From: an uncultured Senegalimassilia sp.
Lineage (GTDB): Bacteria > Actinomycetota > Coriobacteriia > Coriobacteriales > Eggerthellaceae
Assembly (NCBI GenBank): GCA_934661765.1
Contig: CAKUJT010000162.1
Span: 1-5,016 of the forward strand
Reading direction: 5' to 3'
DNA: 5,016 bases
In this document: one piece after another, positions 1-5,016 of the stretch
How positions within the stretch are numbered: position 1 is the first letter of the stretch
Layout: each line of letters starts with the position of its first letter
Made by a program: the position numbers and the translations under genes
Notes under the pieces: model-generated
The model's database searches: none
What the model was told of the DNA's origin: nothing
Seen by the model: the letters and a program-made list of their open reading frames with translations, nothing else

Positions 1-299
1 TCAAAATCCGCGCACGCGAGCGGATAGGTTCTGCCGGATTCCTCGGAAATCAGGCGGACAAAAGTCTCACGCTCCGCAAGGCACGCCTCCCGCAGGCGCA
101 TCAGCCACGCGATTCGCTCGGAAACCGGCGTCCTGGCCCACGTCTGATGTGCGAGAAGCGCCGCAGCCAGCGCCTCCTCCGCCTGCGCGGCGGTTGCGGA
201 GCCGACGGTGCCCACGATTTCTCCCGTCGCGGGATTGTATACCTCGAGCGGCCTTCCGCGGCCCTCGACCAGCTTTCCGCCAATATACTGCTTCACCAT
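1..299 (-). CDS. NAD(P)-dependent aldehyde dehydrogenase, N-terminal fragment, continues beyond window
   Basis: The first 99 residues of an aldehyde dehydrogenase (ALDH superfamily, normally about 480 residues); the frame stays open to position 1. The N-terminus MVKQYIGGKLVEG, then LEVYNPATGEIVGTVGSA, a helix with ALAAALLAHQTWARTPVSER, and LISEESGRTYPLA match the ALDH start (oligomerisation strand, NPATGE, xxxW, ER, LIxxExG). The catalytic cysteine and NAD-binding region lie outside the window, so substrate and CoA-acylating versus hydrolytic type cannot be judged. ATG 299 is 2 bases after the enolase-homologue stop and has AAGGGG 8 bases upstream. An in-frame ATG at 305 would overlap that stop as ATGA but lies only 2 bases from the same site. 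Next to a glycerate kinase and an aldolase, a glyceraldehyde-type or sugar-acid semialdehyde dehydrogenase is the natural guess. Confidence 0.88.
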   Translation of the reverse strand, partial: MVKQYIGGKLVEGRGRPLEVYNPATGEIVGTVGSATAAQAEEALAAALLAHQTWARTPVSERIAWLMRLREACLAERETFVRLISEESGRTYPLACADF

Positions 300-301
300 C
301 G

Positions 302-1615
302 TCATTTCCCCTTTCTTTCAAACGCGTCCGCGCGTTTCTGGTTTCTGGCGCCCTTGAGACCGCGCGCGCCGATAAATCGTGCCGCCGTGCCGAGCTCCTG
401 CTCGATTTCCAAAATCCGGTTGCCGCGATCGCCGATGGCGCTTTCGCGGATGGATCCGGCATTGATGCCGACTGCATAATCGCCGATGGCATCGCCTTCG
501 CCGCGGCTGTCGGAAGGCATCACCGCATAGCCGAATTTATAGCAGTACTGTATCATCTCCAGCGCTTCGGAGATGGTGCCGATCTGGTTGATCTTCAAGA
601 GCACCGCGTTCGCCGCGCCCATCGATATTCCGTGGGCCACGCGCTCGATATTGGTGGTAAAGAGATCGTCGCCCACCACCTGAATCCCGCTGTCATGCGT
701 AAAGGCGGCGGTTGTCTCGTAATCATCCTCGTTGAACGGGTCTTCGATGATGCAGAACGGGAACTGATCGATGATCTTGAGATAGTACTTGTAGAGTTCG
801 TCCTTCGTCTTGGGTTCCCTGTTGAACAGGCCGTAATACTTGCCGTCGTCGCGGTTATAGTATGTATCCGTCGCGACATCCATCTGGAATCCGACGCGGC
901 CGTCGAAGCCCGCCTCCTGAATGGTGCGCGCCATTTCGTCCCAGATGTATTCGTCGCTCTTGAAATAGCCCGCAGGGATGGCGATGAAATCCCTGGTATT
1001 GGGCGTGCCGCCGAAGAGCTTTTTGATCTTTTCAACCCAGCGTGTATGGATCTCCCAGCACGCATAGGAGGCGTCCGTAAACGTGTCGAAGCCGAACGCC
1101 GTCAAGGACATGGTCGGCTTCCCGCCCGGCGTGGTAATTCCTCCGCCGTAGCGCTCGTGACCCGCCGCCATGGCGACGCCCGGCACCGGCAGATAGATCG
1201 CGTTCGTGCCGCCGATATGCCTGTACAGCGGAATGCCAAGCGCCGCCGCGCCCGCCTTCAAAACCGCTGCGGAAACCGCCGCCGTTGCATTTCCGCCGAG
1301 CCGGCGCTTCGCGTCGGGAACGATGGAAAGAAGCGCGTGGTCAACCGACTGCTGGCAGGACGCATCCATTCCAACCAGCGCAGGCGCAATGATCTGATTG
1401 ATCCTATCCGCCACGCAGGTCACGCCCTTGCCGCAAAACCGCGAACCGCCGTCAAACGAAAAGGCAATTTCATGCGTGCCGACCGACACGCCGGACGTAC
1501 AAATTGCGCGGCCAATCGCCCCGTTTTCCGTGGTGACGACAGCTTCCACTCCCGGCATGGCGCGGTTTGTGTAGACCTGTCTTGCGTGAATTGATGTAAT
1601 CGCCGTTCCTGTCAC
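302..1615 (-). CDS. Enolase-superfamily protein, phosphopyruvate hydratase paralogue with altered active site
   Basis: A 437-residue full-length enolase homologue: an N-terminal capping domain (about 5-135) and a C-terminal barrel. Typical enolases convert 2-phosphoglycerate to phosphoenolpyruvate. Retained are the loop SGVSVGTHE (41-49), His153, the metal ligands Asp246 (QMDVA), Glu291 (IEDP) and Asp316 (VGDDLFTTN), and the base Lys341 in LLKINQIG. Lost or changed: the N-terminal DSRGNPT is TNRAMPG (16-22), QEFMI is KPTMS (166-170) so the Glu168 counterpart is Pro, no GDEGG motif exists (Ile211 faces Glu211), SHRSGE is SDSRGE (368-373) so His373 is Asp and Arg374 is Ser, and Lys396 is probably Arg390. 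About 20 extra, mostly basic residues end the protein. The start is GTG 1615 with a strong AAGGAG 6 bases upstream. It follows the kinase by 14 bases. It is unlikely to be the housekeeping enolase; it may be a related lyase, or less likely a non-catalytic paralogue. Confidence 0.85.
   Translation of the reverse strand: MTGTAITSIHARQVYTNRAMPGVEAVVTTENGAIGRAICTSGVSVGTHEIAFSFDGGSRFCGKGVTCVADRINQIIAPALVGMDASCQQSVDHALLSIVPDAKRRLGGNATAAVSAAVLKAGAAALGIPLYRHIGGTNAIYLPVPGVAMAAGHERYGGGITTPGGKPTMSLTAFGFDTFTDASYACWEIHTRWVEKIKKLFGGTPNTRDFIAIPAGYFKSDEYIWDEMARTIQEAGFDGRVGFQMDVATDTYYNRDDGKYYGLFNREPKTKDELYKYYLKIIDQFPFCIIEDPFNEDDYETTAAFTHDSGIQVVGDDLFTTNIERVAHGISMGAANAVLLKINQIGTISEALEMIQYCYKFGYAVMPSDSRGEGDAIGDYAVGINAGSIRESAIGDRGNRILEIEQELGTAARFIGARGLKGARNQKRADAFERKGK
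308..313 (-). promoter_or_regulatory. Shine-Dalgarno site of the aldehyde dehydrogenase gene
   Basis: The minus strand reads AAGGGG inside the last codons of the enolase homologue, 8 bases before ATG 299 and 2 bases before ATG 305. The spacing favours 299. Confidence 0.65.
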
Positions 1616-1621
1616 GTTGAT

Positions 1622-1627
1622 CTCCTT
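1622..1627 (-). promoter_or_regulatory. Shine-Dalgarno site supporting a GTG start of the enolase homologue
   Basis: The minus strand reads AAGGAG, then 6 bases, then GTG at 1615. It lies in the 14-base gap after the kinase TAA. It supports the non-ATG start, since no ATG occurs at suitable spacing. Confidence 0.85.
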
Positions 1628-1629
1628 CT

Positions 1630-3093
1630 TTACTCCATTACTAGTATGATGCCTAGGTCAAGCGCGGAAACGCCGGCGACGGCATGAACGCCGCAGCCCA
1701 GCTTCCACAGCGGTTCGGAGGTCGCATGGTTCTGAAGACACTTGAACAGGTCGATTCCGGATTCGGCCGCTTCCCGAGCGGTATAGCCGTCCACAATCCC
1801 GCCGGCGAGACATTGGGGTGCGCCGGGGTATTGAAAACCGCCGGGACCGTCCGTGCCGTCGGTATCCACCGCACCGAACACGATCCGCCCGCTTCCGGCG
1901 ATGCTGATCGCCGCCGCGACACAGTACTCCTGATTGCGCCCGCCGACGCCGCGTGCATTTCCGACGGTCACGACATTCTCACCGGAGGTCATCATCACGA
2001 CGGGCGCGTGAAAGGGTTCGTTCATCCGCTCCACGCACTGCGCCATGGCGGCGTTCACATAGCCCGCCTCCCGCGCCTCGGCTTCCATGTGCTCCGAAAG
2101 CATGACGCACGGAAGATTCATCTCTTTCGCGCGCCTCCGCACGGCGGGATAGACGGTCGCGTCCTTGAAAATGAGGCCGAAGAAGCGATCTCCGGTCGCT
2201 TCAAATTCCTCGATGCCCATGTTTTCATTCCGCTGGCCGCCGTCAAGAAGATGCCTGCGAATGGATTCCGGGGTTTCCTCCCATGCACCCCATTTGAGGA
2301 TGGCGGCAATCGCGTCCGCATACGTCGTCGGCGAGGCGATTGCCGGGAAAAAAGTATTCTTTCCCAGCATCTCCAGGTAGGTTGCGCGCAGCGCCGGCGT
2401 TCCCATCTTCGCGGGATCCGCCGTGACCAGATGCACCTGCGTCGCCGGACGGAACATGCGCTCAATCCTGCCGCCCTTGAACCGGTCGATGTGCGTGCGC
2501 ACCTTGTTCAAGTCGCTGGTCGGCGCGCCTTTTTCAATCTGCATCAGGTGCGTAAACGCGGCGACGTCCTCGAGGCGGATGTCGCCCGCGGGATAAGTCA
2601 GCAGCGAACCGCAGCCGCTGCCGAAGATCGTGAACACAAGGTCGCGCTCTGTCAGATCCTTCGCCAGCGCCTCGATGCGCCTGCAGCCCTCCACGCAGTC
2701 CGAGTCCGGAACGGGATGCCCCGCGAGCGTGACGCCGATCCGGCTGCAAAGCACGTCGTCGCCGTGCTTCCCGATGACGTGGCCCGCCGTCAGGCGCTCG
2801 CCCAGTGCCTCTTCCAGCGCCAGCGCCGCCCGGGTGACGCCCTTCGCCGCGCCAATGACAAAAATCCGGTCGTACCGGTCCAGATCGTAGACGGCGGGGC
2901 CCGCATGGGGATCGCCCTTCATTTCAAAGCTGCGATCATCCAGCACGATGCGGTTGTCCCGGATTTGTACGAGCTGTCGGACGCGATGGTACGGATCCAG
3001 CGCATCCAGTCCTGCGTCCAGCAGTTCCGCGACGATTTCGCGCCCCCTGCGGTTGCCGTGTCCGCAGAGCGATTCTTTATTCAGAATTCTCAT
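1630..3093 (-). CDS. Glycerate 2-kinase homologue (DUF4147-MOFRL family), divergent
   Basis: A 487-residue protein of the MOFRL-type D-glycerate 2-kinase (GckA/TtuD) family, which makes 2-phosphoglycerate from glycerate and ATP. The N-terminal domain shows NKESLCGHGNRRGR at 5-18, FVIGAAKG with Lys84 at 78-85, GHPVPD at 125-130 and the NKVRTHIDRFKGGR stretch at 196-209. The MOFRL domain shows GGRNQE at 384-389 and TDGTDGP at 411-417. Oddities: the usual SGGGSAL loop is SGCGSLL (159-165), the conserved GTNVxD near the C-terminus is AGVSALD (473-479), and the protein is some tens of residues longer than typical members, partly around 418-430. ATG 3093 matches the family's N-terminus but has no good ribosome binding site; it lies 2 bases after the aldo/keto reductase stop, so translational coupling is likely. 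The family is confident; glycerate itself as the substrate is only probable. Confidence 0.85.
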   Translation of the reverse strand: MRILNKESLCGHGNRRGREIVAELLDAGLDALDPYHRVRQLVQIRDNRIVLDDRSFEMKGDPHAGPAVYDLDRYDRIFVIGAAKGVTRAALALEEALGERLTAGHVIGKHGDDVLCSRIGVTLAGHPVPDSDCVEGCRRIEALAKDLTERDLVFTIFGSGCGSLLTYPAGDIRLEDVAAFTHLMQIEKGAPTSDLNKVRTHIDRFKGGRIERMFRPATQVHLVTADPAKMGTPALRATYLEMLGKNTFFPAIASPTTYADAIAAILKWGAWEETPESIRRHLLDGGQRNENMGIEEFEATGDRFFGLIFKDATVYPAVRRRAKEMNLPCVMLSEHMEAEAREAGYVNAAMAQCVERMNEPFHAPVVMMTSGENVVTVGNARGVGGRNQEYCVAAAISIAGSGRIVFGAVDTDGTDGPGGFQYPGAPQCLAGGIVDGYTAREAAESGIDLFKCLQNHATSEPLWKLGCGVHAVAGVSALDLGIILVME

Positions 3094-3095
3094 GC

Positions 3096-3941
3096 TCAGA
3101 AATTGGTGGCGTCGGGATCCGGCGCTTCGCCGCAGCTGCCCTTCAGCGAGGCGATCTTCGCCATATCCTCTTCGCTCAGGTCGAAATCGAAGACATCCAG
3201 ATTTTCCCGAATGCGCGCCGGATTTCCGGACTTGGGCAGCGGCAGATAGCCCATCTGCAAGCTCCAGCGCAGGCAGACCTGGCCGATGCTCTTGCGGTAC
3301 CTGGCCGCGATTTCACGAATCTCCGGCGCAGAAAAGATGCTGCCGGTGCCAAACGGACTGTACGCTTCTACCAGAATTCCCCTTGCCCTGCAGTATTCAA
3401 CCGCCGCGTCCTGGGTGATGCCCGGGCACAGCTTGAGCTGATTGACCATCGGCTGAATGGTCGCCGTTTCCATCAACATTTCGATGTGATGTGGCATGAA
3501 GTTGCTCACGCCGATGGCACGGATTCTGCCGGCGCGATAGAGCGCTTCGAACGCGCGCCAGGTTCCGCGCGTCGCCTCCTTCCAGATGGGGCGGAACTGC
3601 AATGGATTCGGCCAGTGGATGAGATACAGATCCAGATAATCCGTGCCGAGCTTCTGCGTCGACCACTCAAACGCTTCCATCGTCGCGTCGTATCCGTGGG
3701 CAGAATTGCGCAGCTTGCTGGTAATGAAAATCTGATCTCTGGGAACGCCGCTTTCGCGGATGGCCGCGCCGACGCTCAGCTCGTTTCCATAGGCCGCCGC
3801 TGTGTCGATGAGACGATACCCCGCTTCCAGCGCCGATTTCACCGCCGCCACACCCTCGCCGTCTCGGCTCTGCCACGTTCCGAAACCGATGCAGGGAATC
3901 CTTACGCCGTTGCTCAATTCAAAACCGGTCTTGAAATCCAT
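3096..3941 (-). CDS. Aldo/keto reductase, 2,5-diketo-D-gluconate reductase type
   Basis: A 281-residue (alpha/beta)8 NADPH-dependent aldo/keto reductase that reduces an aldehyde or ketone to an alcohol, presumably in the cytosol since no signal peptide is seen. The catalytic tetrad is complete: Asp46 (LIDTA), Tyr51 (AAYGNE), Lys76 (ITSKL) and His109 (LIHWP). The family motifs IGVSNF and VEAYSPFG are present, and PLPKSGNPARIREN near the C-terminus is the usual NADP 2'-phosphate binding segment. The closest group I recognise is the DkgA/DkgB (2,5-diketogluconate reductase, methylglyoxal reductase) set. ATG 3941 is chosen over a start 8 codons upstream because a near-perfect AAGGAGG lies 7 bases before it. 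It follows the aldolase by 24 bases and precedes the kinase by 2. The family is sure. The substrate is inferred to be a sugar-acid keto group or the aldehyde released by the aldolase. Confidence 0.9.
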   Translation of the reverse strand: MDFKTGFELSNGVRIPCIGFGTWQSRDGEGVAAVKSALEAGYRLIDTAAAYGNELSVGAAIRESGVPRDQIFITSKLRNSAHGYDATMEAFEWSTQKLGTDYLDLYLIHWPNPLQFRPIWKEATRGTWRAFEALYRAGRIRAIGVSNFMPHHIEMLMETATIQPMVNQLKLCPGITQDAAVEYCRARGILVEAYSPFGTGSIFSAPEIREIAARYRKSIGQVCLRWSLQMGYLPLPKSGNPARIRENLDVFDFDLSEEDMAKIASLKGSCGEAPDPDATNF

Positions 3942-3948
3942 GGATACT

Positions 3949-3955
3949 CCTCCTT
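3949..3955 (-). promoter_or_regulatory. Shine-Dalgarno site of the aldo/keto reductase gene
   Basis: The minus strand reads AAGGAGG, then 7 bases, then ATG at 3941. It lies in the 24-base gap after the aldolase stop and decides the shorter start. Confidence 0.88.
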
Positions 3956-3965
3956 CGGGACACAC

Positions 3966-4628
3966 CTATTTCTTGCCCGCGGCGCTGCGCATATCCAGCA
4001 CATTCATGCACGAATGGCGCGTATTTGCCGCGACCTGCTCCCAGTCGCGGTTGCGAAGCGCGTCCTGCTCCTGAAACATCCAGTCGCCGCCCGCCGCCAG
4101 AACGCCCCTGTGCCTGAGCAGCGGCAGGAAGTTCGCACCGTCCAGACCGCCGGTGACCAGGAAACGCACATTCGGAAAAGGCCCGCCGTTCAGCTGTGCC
4201 ATCGTATTCACGCCGCCCATTTCATACACCGGGAAAAACTTGACGATGTCGATGCCGTAGTCCAGCGCCATCATGATTTCTGTCGGCGTTACGCAGCCCG
4301 GGATCACCGCGACGTCGTGTCTCTGCGCAACCCGGACGACCTTCTCGCTGAAGCCAGGAAGCACCAGAAACCTCGCGCCGAGATCGATCACGCGCTCCGC
4401 CTGTTCTGCGTTCAGAACCGTGCCCGCACCCACGATTACCTCCGGAACCTCCCTTGCGATCGCGGCGATGTTCGCAACAGAGGTCTCGTTTTTCAGAAGA
4501 ACTTCAACGACCGGAAGGCCGCCCTCCATCAATGCCCTGGCGGCGGGCACGCCGACGTCCGGCTCCGCATTGGCGAGGATCGGGCAAATCCCCGTCAGCG
4601 TCAGAAGATCCAGCATATACCTGTCCAT
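3966..4628 (-). CDS. KDPG/KHG-type class I aldolase (Eda-like), divergent substrate site
   Basis: A 220-residue protein, close to the 213 of E. coli Eda, with the whole TIM-barrel of 2-keto-3-deoxy-6-phosphogluconate / 4-hydroxy-2-oxoglutarate aldolases. These enzymes split a 2-keto-3-deoxy or 4-hydroxy-2-keto acid into pyruvate and an aldehyde through a lysine Schiff base. Visible landmarks are Glu42 in VVEVLLKN (E. coli Glu45), GAGTVLN at 67-73, PGCVTPTE at 110-117, the Schiff-base Lys130 in VKFFP (E. coli Lys133), TGG at 159-161 and GGDW at 180-183. Two departures stand out. The usual EVTLRT is EVLLKN, so the substrate-binding Arg49 is Lys46. The loop after the Schiff-base lysine reads KFFPVYEMGG instead of KFFPAEANGG. 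ATG 4628 is chosen because a strong GGGAGG site lies 7 bases upstream; an 11-residue longer reading would start inside the preceding gene. The aldolase fold and chemistry are secure; the substrate is uncertain. Confidence 0.9.
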   Translation of the reverse strand: MDRYMLDLLTLTGICPILANAEPDVGVPAARALMEGGLPVVEVLLKNETSVANIAAIAREVPEVIVGAGTVLNAEQAERVIDLGARFLVLPGFSEKVVRVAQRHDVAVIPGCVTPTEIMMALDYGIDIVKFFPVYEMGGVNTMAQLNGGPFPNVRFLVTGGLDGANFLPLLRHRGVLAAGGDWMFQEQDALRNRDWEQVAANTRHSCMNVLDMRSAAGKK

Positions 4629-4635
4629 AGAACAA

Positions 4636-4641
4636 CCTCCC
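4636..4641 (-). promoter_or_regulatory. Shine-Dalgarno site of the aldolase gene
   Basis: The minus strand reads GGGAGG followed by 7 bases and ATG at 4628. It sits immediately after, and one base from, the stop codon of the upstream dehydrogenase. It fixes the aldolase start at 4628. Confidence 0.85.
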
Positions 4642-5016
4642 TCAAGCCTCGTTAATTGCAATGGGAATTGCGCACATTTCAGAAAGCGCCTTCAGGTTTT
4701 TCTCCATCGCGTCCGTCAGCGCCAGGCGATCCTCCGCGACTGCCTTCTTGTGCTTCGCCCAGTCCATTTCGCCCGGCAGGAAGATCTGCTCGGCGCCCTT
4801 CGCCCTGGGCGCGGCATGAAGCTCCCTCGCCAGCTTTTCCATGCGCCGCGCGAACACCTCTCCCGGCAGCATCTGCGAAACGTCGATGGCGATGAGCGCG
4901 TGGCCGACGTTGTTCGGTGCCTTCAGATCCAGATTCCAGCTCTTCACCTCTGAGAGCATTCCCGCGCCGGTAATCACGCTGGCGAGGATTTCCACCAAAA
5001 TCGCAAGCCCGTACCC
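4642..5016 (-). CDS. Malate/L-lactate dehydrogenase family (Ldh_2) oxidoreductase, C-terminal part, 5' end beyond window
   Basis: This is the last 124 residues of an NAD(P)H-dependent 2-hydroxy acid/2-keto acid oxidoreductase of the Ldh_2 type, a family that includes malate, ureidoglycolate and 2,3-diketogulonate dehydrogenases and is usually 330-350 residues long. The reading frame is open to the window edge. The visible part starts with the family signature GYGLAILVEILASVITGAG, has the later strand GHALIAIDVSQ, and ends with the typical FLPGEMDW stretch and a helical C-terminus. The only start-like codon near the edge (TTG at 4998) lies inside the conserved signature, so it is not the true start. 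The TGA stop lies 13 bases before the aldolase start and abuts that gene's ribosome binding site, which indicates co-transcription. The family is clear; the substrate cannot be told, because the N-terminal two thirds with the catalytic histidine are missing. In this context a sugar-acid or 2-keto acid reductase is plausible. Confidence 0.85.
   Translation of the reverse strand, partial: GYGLAILVEILASVITGAGMLSEVKSWNLDLKAPNNVGHALIAIDVSQMLPGEVFARRMEKLARELHAAPRAKGAEQIFLPGEMDWAKHKKAVAEDRLALTDAMEKNLKALSEMCAIPIAINEA

Larger units (their letters stand above)
1..5016 (-). other. Six-gene operon segment, sugar-acid / glycerate-type catabolism
   Basis: All six genes share one strand. The gaps in reading order are 13, 24, 2, 14 and 2 bases, with ribosome binding sites in or just before the gaps and no room for internal promoters or terminators. 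The products (2-keto acid dehydrogenase, keto-deoxy acid aldolase, aldo/keto reductase, glycerate-type kinase, enolase homologue, aldehyde dehydrogenase) form a chemically connected set. The operon extends past both window edges, so its promoter, regulator and transporter are not visible. Confidence 0.85.

Noticed and set aside
149..1594. 481-codon open frame on the plus strand
   Set aside because: It is antisense to the enolase homologue and aldehyde dehydrogenase. Its translation is rich in Arg/Ala/His with no recognisable domain. It arises because GC-rich codons leave few stops on the opposite strand.
302..1615. Calling this gene the housekeeping enolase (eno)
   Set aside because: Overall similarity is clear, but the catalytic residues corresponding to Glu168, Glu211, His373 and Arg374 are absent and the gene sits in a sugar-acid operon, so the symbol would mislead.
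1616..1629. Possible terminator or promoter between kinase and enolase homologue
   Set aside because: The gap is only 14 bases, is filled by the ribosome binding site, and shows no hairpin or T-run.
1684..3249. 521-codon open frame on the plus strand
   Set aside because: It runs antisense through the kinase and into the aldo/keto reductase, with low-complexity Arg/Ala/His composition, no family motif, and strong genuine genes on the other strand.
439..3764. Repeated 14-mer GCTTTCGCGGATGG near 440 and near 3748
   Set aside because: Both copies encode similar IRES peptides (SIRESA and AIRESG) on the minus strand. There are only two copies, inside unrelated genes, with no flanking similarity, so this is chance.
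3486..4655. 389-codon open frame on the plus strand
   Set aside because: It is antisense to the aldo/keto reductase and aldolase and has no domain; same shadow-frame explanation.

Overview
The window is densely coding and every gene lies on the minus strand, so the biological reading direction is from position 5016 down to 1. It holds six consecutive genes separated by 2 to 24 bases. The first (at 5016) and the last (at 1) are cut by the window edges. There is no promoter, terminator, RNA gene, repeat or mobile element that I can support, so this looks like an internal slice of one long operon. The DNA is GC-rich (roughly 60% by eye) and carries near-consensus AGGAGG-type ribosome binding sites. 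That fits a bacterium, perhaps a GC-rich anaerobic Firmicutes-like lineage, but the taxonomic guess is weak.

Order in the direction of transcription: (1) C-terminal third of a malate/L-lactate/ureidoglycolate-type NAD(P)-dependent dehydrogenase (Ldh_2 family), 5016-4642; (2) a KDPG/KHG-type class I aldolase, 4628-3966; (3) an aldo/keto reductase of the 2,5-diketogluconate reductase type, 3941-3096; (4) a MOFRL-family glycerate 2-kinase homologue, 3093-1630; (5) a highly divergent enolase homologue, 1615-302; (6) the N-terminus of an aldehyde dehydrogenase, 299-1, which runs off the window.

Taken together the genes resemble the lower half of a non-phosphorylative Entner-Doudoroff or sugar-acid pathway. 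An aldolase would split a 2-keto-3-deoxy acid into pyruvate and an aldehyde, an aldehyde dehydrogenase would oxidise the aldehyde to a glycerate-like acid, a 2-kinase would phosphorylate it, and an enolase would dehydrate the product. The two reductases would interconvert keto and hydroxy acids or aldehydes and alcohols upstream.

The most notable point is that the aldolase, kinase and enolase all depart from family consensus at substrate-binding or catalytic positions. The enolase homologue keeps the three metal ligands and the catalytic lysine but lacks the residues that make a phosphopyruvate hydratase (counterparts of yeast Glu168, Glu211, His373 and Arg374). This suggests a dedicated, possibly undescribed catabolic route for a glycerate-like or sugar-derived acid rather than ordinary glycolysis. 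That pathway reading is inference; the residue differences are read directly from the translations.
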